This document shows positions 30,572-39,866 of a DNA stretch of 63,852 nt, in pieces; the first letter of the stretch is position 1, and each line of letters opens with the position of its first letter. Made by a program: the position numbers and the translations under genes. The notes beneath the pieces were generated by a model. The model worked only from the letters and a program-made list of their open reading frames with translations, searched no databases and was not told where the DNA came from. This DNA comes from Mucilaginibacter sp. (GTDB lineage: Bacteria; Bacteroidota; Bacteroidia; Sphingobacteriales; Sphingobacteriaceae). Where the stretch lies: contig JANXTT010000148.1 of assembly GCA_025352225.1 (NCBI GenBank), positions 1 to 63,852 of the forward strand. Reading direction: 5' to 3'.

Positions 30572-31756
30572 CTAATAGGAATATACGCTTTGCACCCGAT
30601 CGCGCAGGTTGTATCCCGAGGCCATTACCTCGCCATAAGCACCTGCCGTACGAACCGCGATCAGATCGCCACGGTAAGATACTGGTAAATCAACGTCTTT
30701 TCTAAAGCAATCTGTGCTTTCGCAGATTGGGCCTACCACATCATATTTAATGCTATTGGGTATAGAAAGGTCAGGATTTGTATTTTCGCCGCTAGGCTCC
30801 CGACTTAAATTCTCTATCTGGTGATAAGCCTGATAAAGCATCGGACGGATTAATTCGGTCATTCCGGCATCCAGAATTAAGAAGTTTTTTTTAATTCCAT
30901 TTTTAACGTACAATACTCTGCTAATCAGGGAAGCCGACTGAGCCACCAATGCGCGGCCCAATTCAAAATGAACTTCCTGGTTAGGTTTAATATTTAAAAA
31001 CTGTTTAAACACTTTAAAGTAGCTTTCAAAATCGCATATCGGATTTTGATCTGGATTGTTATAATCAACGCCTAAACCACCACCAACATTTAATACTTTT
31101 ACAGGTAAGCCCCGCTCTTCAAACCATTGCTGCAATTCATTTACACGGGTACAAAGGTTTTTATATACATCCATATCGGTAATTTGAGAGCCTATATGAA
31201 AGTGAATTCCTTGAAAGCGCAAATTAGTGCACTTGCCTAACGCCTCAACTACGGCAGGAAGTTCCCATGTGTTTACCCCAAATTTATTTTCTTCTAAACC
31301 AGTAGTAATAAAATGGTGCGTATGCGCATCAACATTGGGGTTAATGCGTATAGCCACGCTGGCTGTTTTGTTTTTTGCTTTAGCCAGATCATTAATTATC
31401 TGCAGCTCCTGCACCGACTCTACATTAAAACAGAATATCTGCTGATCAAGTGCCTCATTAATTTCTTTGTCGGATTTTCCTACACCGGCAAAAACTACTT
31501 TGCCTTTATCAAAACCATGTTGTATGGCGGCTTTAACTTCGTTACCGCTTACACAATCGGCACCAAAACCGTATGATTGAATCACATCAAACACCTTTGA
31601 ATTAAAATTGGCTTTCATAGCATAGTGTACATGAAAGTTATAAGGGTCGGCGGCGTCTTTACAAGCCTGCAAAGTTGTACTAAGCAGGTTTAAATCATAA
31701 TAATAAAATGGTGTTTCTAATTGATTAAAACGGGCAATTGTATTGGTGTTGAACAT
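30572..31756 (-). CDS. lysA: Diaminopimelate decarboxylase
   Basis: PLP enzyme for the last step of lysine synthesis. The 394-residue protein has the fold-type III barrel with the PLP lysine in HYAMKANFN, the glycine-rich LNVGGGLGVDY phosphate site and the active-site CESTDCF from the partner subunit. Length is normal. It is downstream of lysC on the same strand with a 91-nt gap, forming a lysine-pathway pair. Confidence 0.95.
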   Translation of the reverse strand: MFNTNTIARFNQLETPFYYYDLNLLSTTLQACKDAADPYNFHVHYAMKANFNSKVFDVIQSYGFGADCVSGNEVKAAIQHGFDKGKVVFAGVGKSDKEINEALDQQIFCFNVESVQELQIINDLAKAKNKTASVAIRINPNVDAHTHHFITTGLEENKFGVNTWELPAVVEALGKCTNLRFQGIHFHIGSQITDMDVYKNLCTRVNELQQWFEERGLPVKVLNVGGGLGVDYNNPDQNPICDFESYFKVFKQFLNIKPNQEVHFELGRALVAQSASLISRVLYVKNGIKKNFLILDAGMTELIRPMLYQAYHQIENLSREPSGENTNPDLSIPNSIKYDVVGPICESTDCFRKDVDLPVSYRGDLIAVRTAGAYGEVMASGYNLRDRVQSVYSY

Positions 31757-31847
31757 CTAAATGGCTATTGGGTATTTTGTTATTAGTGTATTGATTTATC
31801 AGCAAAATGGTTAAAGAGATATATGGTAACCCAATAACCGGAGCAAT

Positions 31848-33161
31848 TTATTCAAACAACCTACTATGTAAGCTTCTTAAAGCTTCAGTTTTATCGGCTG
31901 TTTTAATAAGTATGGATATGTTGTAACTGCTGCCGCCGTATGATATCATCCTTATGGGAATATGTTTAACAGCCTCGAGCACCCGCGCCGCATAACCATG
32001 GGTTTCGGCACCAAAATCGCCAACTACACAAACAATAGTTTGGTTAACATCAACCTCAACAGAACCAAAAGCATTAAGCTCACGCGTAATTTCGCCCAGA
32101 TATGAAGTATCATCAATAGTAACAGATACTGCAACCTCTGATGTGGTGATCATATCAATTGGTGTTTTGTAGCGTTCAAAAACCTCAAACACGCGGCGTA
32201 AAAAACCATAGGCCAGCAACATACGGCTGGAGTATATTTTAATTGCGGTAATATTATCCTTAGCGGCAATTGATTTTATTTCTCCTTTTTCGCTTTGCAT
32301 ACTGATCAGCGTTCCTGCAGCGGTAGGATCCATTGTGTTTAACAACCTAACCGGAATTTTATACTTTTGCGCCGGAAATACGCTTTGAGGGTGTAAAATT
32401 TTAGCCCCAAAATAAGCAAGTTCGGCAGCTTCGTCAAACGATAAATGCGAAATAGGTTTAGTGCCCTTAACAATACGCGGATCATTATTGTGCATACCGT
32501 CAATATCTGTCCATATCTGCACCTCCTCGCTGCGAATGGCCGCTCCTATTAACGAAGCAGTATAGTCACTCCCTCCACGGCGCAAATTATCTATCTCTCC
32601 AAATGAATTGCGGCAAATATAACCCTGAGTGATAAATAGTTTATTGTTCGGATGTTGCATAAGGAGCGGGGTAATATGCTCCGTCATGTAATCAATAACC
32701 GGCTCTCCGTCTTCGTCTATTTTCATAAAATCAAGTGCAGGCAACAATACAGATGGTATACCTATTTCTTGTAAATAAACGTGGTAAAGCGTAGTTGAAA
32801 GCAATTCGCCCTGTGCCAAAATTATTTTATCTTCAATTGGAGTAAACAGATCATTAGCTAAGCCAGATAAAAGTTCGAAATGGTAGGTTATCACCTCCCG
32901 GCCAAGTTCAACGTATGCTGGTTTTGTATATAGCTCCTGTATAAATGTTTCGTATTTTGCTTTTAGGTGAGCAATTAATGCTGCGGCTTTTGGTTTATCA
33001 CCGGTAAGGTATGCCTGCCCTATATCAGCCAGGTTATTTGTAGTACCCGAAACGGCGGATAATACTACGATCTGCCGTTCAGCAGGATTTATAATATCCA
33101 GCAGTTTCTTCATCCTATCCGGGCTTCCAACCGATGTGCCGCCAAATTTTAAAACTTTCAT
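31848..33161 (-). CDS. lysC: Aspartate kinase, monofunctional
   Basis: Phosphorylates aspartate at the entry of the lysine/threonine/methionine pathway. The 437-residue protein begins with VLKFGGTSVGSPDRM and has RRGGSDYTASLIGAA in the kinase domain. Two C-terminal ACT domains (about 300-437), with the S-E-V-A-V-S-V segment, suggest feedback control by lysine. It sits upstream of lysA. No lysine riboswitch is visible ahead of it. Confidence 0.94.
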   Translation of the reverse strand: MKVLKFGGTSVGSPDRMKKLLDIINPAERQIVVLSAVSGTTNNLADIGQAYLTGDKPKAAALIAHLKAKYETFIQELYTKPAYVELGREVITYHFELLSGLANDLFTPIEDKIILAQGELLSTTLYHVYLQEIGIPSVLLPALDFMKIDEDGEPVIDYMTEHITPLLMQHPNNKLFITQGYICRNSFGEIDNLRRGGSDYTASLIGAAIRSEEVQIWTDIDGMHNNDPRIVKGTKPISHLSFDEAAELAYFGAKILHPQSVFPAQKYKIPVRLLNTMDPTAAGTLISMQSEKGEIKSIAAKDNITAIKIYSSRMLLAYGFLRRVFEVFERYKTPIDMITTSEVAVSVTIDDTSYLGEITRELNAFGSVEVDVNQTIVCVVGDFGAETHGYAARVLEAVKHIPIRMISYGGSSYNISILIKTADKTEALRSLHSRLFE

Positions 33162-33250
33162 TTTTATTTATTTTTAAAGCTAAATGATTTATATCCTTGT
33201 ATCAATTTAAGGGGCTAAAAATAAGATTTAAACACAACATCGTATCAACA

Positions 33251-34663
33251 ATGGGTAAAATAAAATTTGGAACAGGCGGATGGGAAGCCATAATAGCGGA
33301 CGATTTTACAGTCGAAGGTGTAAAACGTATAGCTTTCGCCACTGCCCTATGGCTAAAAAAGAATTTTAAAAACCCATCAGCGGTAGTTGGTGCCGACACT
33401 CGTTTTGCCGGCCCGCTATTTGCAGATACCACCACAAAAGTACTGGCTTCGCAAAGCATAAAAGTTTTTCGTGCTCAAAATGAGTTTGTGTCTACACCTA
33501 TGGTCTCTTTGGGAATAGTAAAATTATGCGCTTCGGCTGGAGTAATTATTACCGCCAGCCATAAACCGCCTAACTATAATGGATATCATATCAAAACCCA
33601 TTACGGTGGCCCTGCCACTTTTACAGATATTGAACAGATACAAACTTTTATTCCGGATATTATCGACTTGCAACTAAAAACAATTGAAGATTATAAAAAA
33701 GATGGATTAATTGAATTTGTTGATCTTGAAACCATTTATGTTGATCAGGTAGAAAAACACTTTGACATTGAGGCCATTAAAAACTGCGGCTTTAACTGGG
33801 CCTATGATGCCATGTATGGTGCCGGACAAAATGTAATGCGCCGCATTTTACCTGATATTACTTTTTTGCACTGCGAGCATAACCCGGGTTTTGACGGGCA
33901 AGCACCCGAACCTAGCCACCTAAATCTGACAGAGTTTAGCGAAGTAATCAAAATATCTGAAGGTGATATAACCTGCGGATTAGCTACAGATGGAGATGCA
34001 GATTGGCATGGCTTATATGATGAGAACGGAAACTTTGTGGATTTGCAATGTATTATGCTATTGCTGATCCATTATACCTATAAAATTAAGGGATTAAGAG
34101 GTGAGGTATACTCCGCGTTTTCATGCAGCAAAAAAATACAGCAACTATGTAATCTATATGGTATAAACAATACGGTTACTAAAATTGGTTCTAACTACAG
34201 TTCTGATTTAATAGCTAAATCGGGCAAACAGTATTTAATAGGTGCTCAAGACGCAGGCGGTATTGCAATTACGGGCCATATACCTGAGGGTGACGGTATT
34301 TGGATAGGTTTTACCATTTGGGAATTTATGGCCAAAACAAACCGTACATTAACAAGCCTGATTAAAGAAATATACCAACTTGTAGGTTTATTTATGTATG
34401 AGAGTATTGATATACAAATTACCGAAGAGTTAAAACAACGCATCATAGCCAAATTGAAAGCTGGTAGCTATAAGTCATTTGCCAGTTATACCGTAACAAG
34501 CACCGAAGATTTAGATGGCTATAAGTTCCATTTCGATGAAAACTCCTGGGTAATGGTACGGATGTGGGAAACCGAGCCTTTATTACGAATATATGCTGAA
34601 GCAGCAACTTCTGCGGAAATATACAAAATTTTTGAAGCAGTCAAGGTGGAATTGCTGGAGTAG
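33251..34663 (+). CDS. Phosphoglucomutase/phosphomannomutase family protein
   Basis: Alpha-D-phosphohexomutase that interconverts hexose 1- and 6-phosphates. The protein (470 aa from 33251) starts KIKFGTGGWEAI and has the phosphoserine S103 in ITASHKPPNYNGYH, the Mg site ATDGDADWHG and the sugar-binding loop GAQDAGGIAI. The start at 33251 matches the family; the in-frame ATG at 33197 adds an unconserved leader. Monocistronic and divergent from lysC. Confidence 0.93.
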   Translation: MGKIKFGTGGWEAIIADDFTVEGVKRIAFATALWLKKNFKNPSAVVGADTRFAGPLFADTTTKVLASQSIKVFRAQNEFVSTPMVSLGIVKLCASAGVIITASHKPPNYNGYHIKTHYGGPATFTDIEQIQTFIPDIIDLQLKTIEDYKKDGLIEFVDLETIYVDQVEKHFDIEAIKNCGFNWAYDAMYGAGQNVMRRILPDITFLHCEHNPGFDGQAPEPSHLNLTEFSEVIKISEGDITCGLATDGDADWHGLYDENGNFVDLQCIMLLLIHYTYKIKGLRGEVYSAFSCSKKIQQLCNLYGINNTVTKIGSNYSSDLIAKSGKQYLIGAQDAGGIAITGHIPEGDGIWIGFTIWEFMAKTNRTLTSLIKEIYQLVGLFMYESIDIQITEELKQRIIAKLKAGSYKSFASYTVTSTEDLDGYKFHFDENSWVMVRMWETEPLLRIYAEAATSAEIYKIFEAVKVELLE

Positions 34664-34699
34664 AAATAAACATTGTAAACGTGTTGTGCTATTAAAAAG

Positions 34700-34906
34700 C
34701 CAAACATATTTTAAATGATTTATTGGTTTGTTAATATTGACATTGATAAATTGCAAAGGGGTTATTGCAGTAAGTTTAGTTAATATTCTTACTGATAGTC
34801 CTGCAATAGTCTTAACCTAGGGTCTTTTAAGCATAAACTGATCGCAAAGTTGTGCAAACAAAGTTTCAATGTGTTTCCTGAACCCCGGCAATATTGGATC
34901 CTTTGT
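34700..34906 (-). mobile_element. IS982-family transposase C-terminal remnant
   Basis: Read on the minus strand from 34906, one frame gives PGFRKHIETLFAQLCDQFML, then an internal TAG, then VRILTKLTAIT and NINKPINHLKY. This is the pattern of the C-terminus of IS982-type transposases (RIETLFSQLCDQFM...TRILTKIT...). Only the last third remains and it carries a stop, so it is dead. It directly abuts the truncated DUF1573 gene. No terminal inverted repeats were identified. Confidence 0.65.
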
Positions 34907-35116
34907 CTAGTCAACTGACGTACAGCCACAGCCATTTATACAATTAGTAATAATTAATGGCTCTGCAGTTGTGTTAGTGATAACATATATATGTGAACCC
35001 GAGCCGTTATATGGAATGACCCCGAAATCATGTACGGTATTGTCAAATGAGATTTGCGCCTTTGATGGAACAAAAAAATTGACCAGCCGATTGGCTTTGT
35101 GCATTCCAAAACCCAA
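34907..35116 (-). pseudogene. Truncated DUF1573-domain protein
   Basis: The frame encodes SFDNTVHDFGVIPYNGSGSH and ITNCINGCGCTSVD, the first half of a DUF1573 beta-sandwich (exported Bacteroidota proteins). It then stops exactly at the junction with the IS982 remnant, before the second half of the domain. The same frame stays open upstream to about 35190 through a hydrophobic stretch (NILLQISVVGLGFGM), so the original protein probably had an N-terminal membrane portion. No credible start codon is placed. Confidence 0.5.
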
Positions 35117-35259
35117 TCCAACTACAGAAATCTGTAGCAGAATATTGGTAGCTTTATGATTCAGGGCAGGTATGGATGGTCGGTAAGTTGCGCAATTGCC
35201 AACCCCATTAACTACTATTTATTGCAATCCTGATATTTTTAGTTTTCTTATTTTATTTT

Positions 35260-35775
35260 TTACATTTTTACTCTTAGTAATTCTGTTATTCTGGCTAAAT
35301 GATGATCGTCGTGTTCTGCAACGAATAAAAAAAGATCCATTGTTCGCATTGGAGTTTTTAATCGGGGATGAAGCGCAGATTTGAAAATCGTTTCCTCATC
35401 TATAGATTGAAGGGTTATCATGGTTTGTTGTCTTATTTTTCTAAATGCAGCAAGTAGTACCTGTAGTGAAGTCGCATTATGATTTGCTAAATAAGTTTTG
35501 CTGTTTTGTAAGTCAGTTGGACGTAATTCAATTTGACAATTTATGATATCCTCGAGTCTTCCCTGCCAAAGTGGTTCTAAGTCAATTAAATGCCCTATAT
35601 TCTCTTTCATGGTCCATGTATTATCCATAGTAAATGTCAACCTATTTTCATGTACTTCTTTTGCCTTTTCTTCAAGTCTTAACGGGGTGCCCGATAGTCG
35701 TTCCAAAATAGATGGAAAAATATTTTGACTATTTTCAAAATTAAAAGTTCTATTAAACCATTTTTCTTGTTTCAT
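35260..35775 (-). CDS. DinB-family protein
   Basis: The 171-residue cytoplasmic protein has the DinB four-helix bundle with histidines in MKENIGHLIDLEPLW and AEHDDHHLARI, the expected metal ligands. Unlike the gene at 14456 it has no signal peptide. It is the last gene of a four-gene minus-strand run under the TetR regulator, 21 nt after the GNAT gene. A thiol-transferase or detoxification role is possible but unproven. Confidence 0.85.
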   Translation of the reverse strand: MKQEKWFNRTFNFENSQNIFPSILERLSGTPLRLEEKAKEVHENRLTFTMDNTWTMKENIGHLIDLEPLWQGRLEDIINCQIELRPTDLQNSKTYLANHNATSLQVLLAAFRKIRQQTMITLQSIDEETIFKSALHPRLKTPMRTMDLFLFVAEHDDHHLARITELLRVKM

Positions 35776-35796
35776 TTTTCTTCTTTTTTAAGCAGG

Positions 35797-36327
35797 TTAT
35801 AATTTCATTTCTAATAAAGCCACTTTAAGGTTTCGGTGTTGGTCGGGTAGTTCAGGCGTATCTGGTGTTGTGTAATTTTCTAAAAATTGAAAGCCGTAGC
35901 TTTTATAATATTCAATAATATTGAGGTTATCTCCCCATGTGTCCATTCTTATACATTTCACTCCTTTTTCGATAGCCAAATTGATAGTCCAGTACAATAC
36001 TTTTTCAAACTGCTTTTGTCCTTTAAATGATGGATTAACGGCTATCCGGTGTAAATAAATCGCATCGCCATTTTCTTTTTCTCTCCAAATCAGGGCATCA
36101 CTAAAGCAAATACTGAAAATGCACAAAATATCATTTTTGGTTACGATTTTAAATTGCAGTTTATTTTCAATATCCAACAAAACGAATTTTTTATCATAGC
36201 TATTCCATCCTATAAACCCCTTTCTTTTGATATAGGCAATTGCTTCTTCAAACAGTCTATAGATAAATGGCAAATCCTCTGGTAAAGTATTTACAATTTG
36301 ATAGTTAGTTGTTATTTTAATGTTCAT
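35797..36327 (-). CDS. GNAT family N-acetyltransferase
   Basis: The 176-residue protein shows the GNAT core: IYLHRIAVNPSFKGQKQFEKVLYW (acetyl-CoA loop; the usual R-x-x-G-x-G/A is loosened to KGQKQF) and RMDTWGDNLNIIEYYKSYGFQFLENY. Substrate unknown. It is in a run with an antibiotic-monooxygenase-like gene upstream (44-nt gap) and DinB downstream. Confidence 0.85.
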   Translation of the reverse strand: MNIKITTNYQIVNTLPEDLPFIYRLFEEAIAYIKRKGFIGWNSYDKKFVLLDIENKLQFKIVTKNDILCIFSICFSDALIWREKENGDAIYLHRIAVNPSFKGQKQFEKVLYWTINLAIEKGVKCIRMDTWGDNLNIIEYYKSYGFQFLENYTTPDTPELPDQHRNLKVALLEMKL

Positions 36328-36371
36328 TACAAATCGCCTTTTATATTATTGTATTTGGTATTCATAACATA

Positions 36372-36653
36372 CTATAATGTTCCGCTTTCCAGTTGTTCTA
36401 AATAAATAAAATCGGGGAATTTTACGCCTGCTTCATCTCTGATATTGATAAGAGCCGAAGATTGAAAAAACTGCTTAGCTTTTTCAAGCGAAGACCAAAT
36501 TGAAAAATGAACAATTTTTTGTGGGGCGTTCTCGTATTTCAGAACCTGATATGATATTTCTCCTGCTTCCTTTCTCATGTTTGAGGCTTCATCAAATATT
36601 TTTTTCCAAACTGCATAGTCATTAACCTCATGAATAATTAATACATATTTCAT
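36372..36653 (-). CDS. ABM-like (antibiotic biosynthesis monooxygenase fold) small protein
   Basis: The 93-residue protein has the dimeric ferredoxin-like pattern of ABM and related proteins: YVLIIHEVNDYAVWKKIFDE at the start and VHFSIWSSLEKAKQFF in the middle. It starts just downstream of a palindrome matching the one upstream of the tetR gene, so it is probably under TetR control. Confidence 0.72.
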   Translation of the reverse strand: MKYVLIIHEVNDYAVWKKIFDEASNMRKEAGEISYQVLKYENAPQKIVHFSIWSSLEKAKQFFQSSALINIRDEAGVKFPDFIYLEQLESGTL

Positions 36654-36680
36654 CTATTGTTTTTCTTTTAGCTATCAGCA

Positions 36681-36716
36681 TGTAATAAAAAATATCAATT
36701 GGTATATTTTATTACA
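36681..36716. promoter_or_regulatory. Candidate TetR operator 2 (upstream of ABM gene)
   Basis: TGTAATAAAAAATATC, AATT, GGTATATTTTATTACA forms a near-perfect palindrome with two mismatched pairs. It shares the core (A/T)ATAyC-NNTT-GGTATATTTT with the palindrome at 37345-37376. It lies between the end of tetR and the start of the ABM gene. Confidence 0.65.
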
Positions 36717-36723
36717 ATATTTT

Positions 36724-37320
36724 TTATGCTTTTAAATCTCTAATCATTTTTTCTAAAAAATCCATTGTAATATTTAGCATTTTGGAAGTGCCGGTAACTT
36801 TAGCGTGCATAACAGAACCTTCTATAAGTGAGATTAGAATTGCTGAAACTTCAGCAGCCTTTGTGCTGGCTTTAATCTCTTTTTTTTCAATGCCAATTTC
36901 AATATATTTTTCAATGGAAGCTTTCCATAATTTAAGCGCGTTAACTGCCTTTTTTCTTAACATGGGATGTGTATCATCTGCTTCTGTAGACGTATTTAAT
37001 ACAGGGCATCCTGCTTTCAGAAAAGGTAATTGTAGAAAGTTCCTGTATGTTTGAGGATACACTAGGAGTTTATCAATTATTGGGGAGCGTTCTTCAATTT
37101 TAAATCTTATATAGGATACAATTGCTCCAAAATTGTGATCAAATGCAGCTAATGCCACTTCATCTTTGTTTTCGAAATTACCATAAATACTCCCCTTAGT
37201 TAAACCAGTAGCACTCACAAGATCATTCATAGATGTTCCTACATATCCTTTGGCATTGAATATGGGAGCCGTTTTTTCTATTATAAATTGCCTGGTACGT
37301 TCTGCTTTTGCCATCATCAA
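36724..37320 (-). CDS. TetR/AcrR family transcriptional regulator
   Basis: The 198-residue repressor has the N-terminal TetR helix-turn-helix (ERTRQFIIEKTAPIFNAKGY then TSMNDLVSATGLTKGSIYGN) and a helical C-terminal ligand domain resembling the TetR_C_6/YxaF-like subgroup. Translation may start at the third Met. It is flanked by two related palindromes, one ahead of its own gene and one ahead of the next gene, suggesting autoregulation and control of the ABM-GNAT-DinB run. Inducer unknown. Confidence 0.9.
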   Translation of the reverse strand: MMMAKAERTRQFIIEKTAPIFNAKGYVGTSMNDLVSATGLTKGSIYGNFENKDEVALAAFDHNFGAIVSYIRFKIEERSPIIDKLLVYPQTYRNFLQLPFLKAGCPVLNTSTEADDTHPMLRKKAVNALKLWKASIEKYIEIGIEKKEIKASTKAAEVSAILISLIEGSVMHAKVTGTSKMLNITMDFLEKMIRDLKA

Positions 37321-37344
37321 ATTCTATTAACTTAACGCAAATAT

Positions 37345-37376
37345 AATTAAAAAATACCGATTGGTATATTTTAATT
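37345..37376. promoter_or_regulatory. Candidate TetR operator 1 (upstream of tetR)
   Basis: AATTAAAAAATACC, GATT, GGTATATTTTAATT is a palindrome with one mismatched pair; the inner ATACC-GATT-GGTAT is perfect. It lies 25 nt upstream of the tetR start. The rest of 37377-37725 has no recognisable gene. Confidence 0.7.
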
Positions 37377-37725
37377 ATATTTTTTTGCACAGCGATCGGG
37401 ATGTATATTATTTATCCAGATCGCTGAGTTGGTGAATTTGAATGAGAAGTTAAAGGAGCTTTATAGTAGGTAAGGTATACAAGCCGTTCACTTTTGGAAA
37501 AACATTAACCTCATTATATGGTCTTAATTCCCGTCATCCTTGCATTACTTGAAAGCCCTTCTCTATTTATTACTCCAGTTTTATATTTGGTAGTTTTCTT
37601 TGTACCCGAAAGTGTCATATCTACAGGTTTCGGCGAGTACTTAATTCTTTTGCAATAACCTATAAAAAATACTCGAAATTATATAAAAACAATTGGCAGT
37701 ATAATTGTTTATTTTGTACTTGCAA

Positions 37726-38124
37726 ATGAAAATCAAAGCATTATTTCTATTATTCACATTTCTGCTAAACTCAGCAGTTGGGGTGAATTGCGCTTTACAT
37801 AAAGATCATGATTGCTGTGATGAAATTACCGAACATCATCAGAATCTAACTTTTCAGGATCTAACTGACCATAAACCGCCCACAGTTACCCAAGAAGATC
37901 GCTGCTGTCAGAATTCGGTCAACGATCTTGTTTTGCAGGCTAAATTACTACCACAGCCAGTAAAGATATTCATGCCTACACCTGTTACTTATATTGGGTT
38001 TAACTATTTGCCTGATTTTAAAGTGGTCCAATCGGACAAAGTAGCTCATCAGTTATTGATAGATGAACGACGGCGACCGCCAACGCAGGCTATCCGTATC
38101 TCAATCCAAAGCTTTCAGATCTGA
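37726..38124 (+). CDS. HYC_CC_PP family exported protein
   Basis: The protein (132 aa from the ATG at 37726, MKIKALF) has a signal peptide. Its Cys/His-rich segments fit the Bacteroidota HYC_CC_PP family: LHKDHDCCDE, an EDRCCQN pair and the C-terminal RRPPTQAIRI. The motifs look like a metal site. It leads a plus-strand copper-related set (DUF3347, multicopper oxidase), so a metal-handling role is likely. An in-frame ATG at 37705 is a weaker start because it adds residues before the signal peptide. Confidence 0.72.
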   Translation: MKIKALFLLFTFLLNSAVGVNCALHKDHDCCDEITEHHQNLTFQDLTDHKPPTVTQEDRCCQNSVNDLVLQAKLLPQPVKIFMPTPVTYIGFNYLPDFKVVQSDKVAHQLLIDERRRPPTQAIRISIQSFQI

Positions 38125-38197
38125 TTCAGATTGTTCAATATATTCAACATGGCTGAGCCGTGTCTTAAATTATTGTTTAACATTTTATCAGAACATC

Positions 38198-38698
38198 ATG
38201 AAAAAGCTATTTTTATTAGTTGCCTTTATCGCAGCTGCAATTACCCAACAACTTTTCGCTCAGGATACTAAGCCAAATGAGCTTACGCCTTTACTTAATT
38301 CTTATTACGATATAAAGAATGCCTTGATCAAATCCAATGGTGCAGATGCCGCTGCCCATGCCGGCGAATTTTTAAAAGCGGTCGCCGCAGTGGATATTAA
38401 AGCCCTGGCTGCGACTGATATGAACACTTTTATATCATTGCAGGACAAACTGGCTTTTGACGCCCGGCACATGTCCGAAAGCAAGGATATAGCCCACCAA
38501 AGAGAGCATTTTGCCACCCTCTCAGCTAACTTTTTTAAACTGGCGAAAGCTGTAAAATTAACCGACAAGGCAGTGTATTATACCTACTGTCCCATGAAAA
38601 AGAGTTATTGGTTATCTGCGGATGCTGGGATCAGAAATCCTTATTTTGGTAGCCAGATGCTCACCTGCGGCAAGGTTACGGAAACCCTGAATAAATAA
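38198..38698 (+). CDS. DUF3347 domain protein, exported
   Basis: The 166-residue product (start 38198) has a signal peptide ending LFAQ, then the DUF3347 helical domain: LLNSYYDIKNALIKSNGADA, HQREHFATLS and YTYCPMKKSYWLS. DUF3347 occurs in periplasmic proteins and at the C-termini of efflux adaptor proteins for heavy metals; Met, His and Cys of CPM are candidate copper ligands. The longer frame open from 38063 is rejected because it runs ahead of a clear signal peptide. It is a paralogue of the next gene. Confidence 0.85.
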   Translation: MKKLFLLVAFIAAAITQQLFAQDTKPNELTPLLNSYYDIKNALIKSNGADAAAHAGEFLKAVAAVDIKALAATDMNTFISLQDKLAFDARHMSESKDIAHQREHFATLSANFFKLAKAVKLTDKAVYYTYCPMKKSYWLSADAGIRNPYFGSQMLTCGKVTETLNK

Positions 38699-38780
38699 CT
38701 AACAAATTATCTGTTGATAGGTTAATCTATCATGAGTAAGTTAATTGCTCATGATAGGTCAATAATTTAAAAAAATCTTT

Positions 38781-39392
38781 ATGAAAAATACAATCATTAT
38801 TTCGGCTATTGGCTTGGCTTCGCTATCCATAGTTGCCTGTAATAACGCAACCAAAACAACTGCTATAACTACAGGCAAAGACACAAGTTCTGCCGCTCCT
38901 GCAGTCGCTAAAACCACTACAATTGCACCATCAAAAACAGGAGTCGATCCCAAAACCACTGCTTCAGTAAAAGCAATAGTTGGCTATTATCTGCAGTTAA
39001 AAAACGCCCTAACTAAAGACAACAGCAACGAGGCGGCTAATGCCGCAAAAGCTTTATCGGATGGTTTTGCAAAATTTGACAAGTCAGTATTAACGGCCGA
39101 CCAGAAGAAGTCATATACCGACATTACTGATGACGCTAAAGAAATGGCAGAGCATATTGGCATGAGTGGCGGCAAATTGCCTCATCAGCGCGAACACTTT
39201 GATATGTTAAGCAAGGACATGTACGACCTTATTAAATTATTTGGCGCCGGGCAGCCTTTGTTCGTGGATTATTGCCCAATGTATAATGATAAAAAAGGGG
39301 CGATATGGTTAAGCGAGACAAAGGCAATAAAAAACCCCTATATGGGCGCAAATATGTCAACCTGTGGTGATATTAAAGAAGAATTAAAATAG
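38781..39392 (+). CDS. DUF3347 domain lipoprotein
   Basis: The 203-residue product has a lipoprotein signal (LSIVAC lipobox), a Thr/Ala-rich linker to about residue 60, and a DUF3347 domain (IVGYYLQLKNALTKDNS, HQREHFDMLS, FVDYCPMYNDKKGAIWLS, MSTCGDI). It is clearly a duplicate of the preceding gene with a lipid anchor added. It is followed after 5 nt by the haem-binding-domain gene, so the set is one operon. Confidence 0.87.
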   Translation: MKNTIIISAIGLASLSIVACNNATKTTAITTGKDTSSAAPAVAKTTTIAPSKTGVDPKTTASVKAIVGYYLQLKNALTKDNSNEAANAAKALSDGFAKFDKSVLTADQKKSYTDITDDAKEMAEHIGMSGGKLPHQREHFDMLSKDMYDLIKLFGAGQPLFVDYCPMYNDKKGAIWLSETKAIKNPYMGANMSTCGDIKEELK

Positions 39393-39397
39393 TCGCC

Positions 39398-39856
39398 ATG
39401 AAGCGTGCCTTTAAAATTATACTTGCTGTAATAGCCATCATTTTTATAGTTATTCAAATTATTCCCCGTGATCATAATGAAAGTGGACGAATAGCCGTAA
39501 ATGATATCACCAAAGTATATACAGTTCCGGCAAATGTGAGTTCGATCTTTAAGAGGTCCTGTTACGATTGCCATAGTGACTATACCAATTATCCCTGGTA
39601 TGCGTATTTCCACCCATTCAGGTACATGATGGACGGCCATATCAGGCAGGGCAAGAAAGAATTGAATTTTAATGCGTTTGGCACTTATTCAGCCAGAAAA
39701 CAAAGAAGCAAATTAAGGGCTATCGGTGAAAGTTTAGAGGAGGGTTCGATGCCTTTATCCTCATACACCTTTATTCACAGGAGTGCTGTCTTGTCAAAAC
39801 AAGATCAGACACTGTTGATGGATTGGGTGAAAAAACAAACCAATAGCCTAAACTAA
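39398..39856 (+). CDS. Haem-binding domain (Haem_bd) protein, membrane-anchored
   Basis: The 152-residue protein has an N-terminal membrane helix (about 5-22) and a cytochrome-like CxxCH site in RSCYDCHSDYTNYPWYA. The remainder (MDGHIRQGKKELNF, EEGSMPLSSY) fits the Bacteroidota Haem_bd family. Probably a periplasmic c-type haem protein. It lies between DUF3347 and the multicopper oxidase (10-nt gap), suggesting electron transfer to or from that enzyme, which is inference. Confidence 0.85.
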   Translation: MKRAFKIILAVIAIIFIVIQIIPRDHNESGRIAVNDITKVYTVPANVSSIFKRSCYDCHSDYTNYPWYAYFHPFRYMMDGHIRQGKKELNFNAFGTYSARKQRSKLRAIGESLEEGSMPLSSYTFIHRSAVLSKQDQTLLMDWVKKQTNSLN

Positions 39857-39866
39857 AAGATCAAAG

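Noticed and set aside
38063..38197. N-terminal extension of the first DUF3347 gene
   Set aside because: The extension overlaps the upstream gene and precedes a clear signal peptide beginning at 38198.
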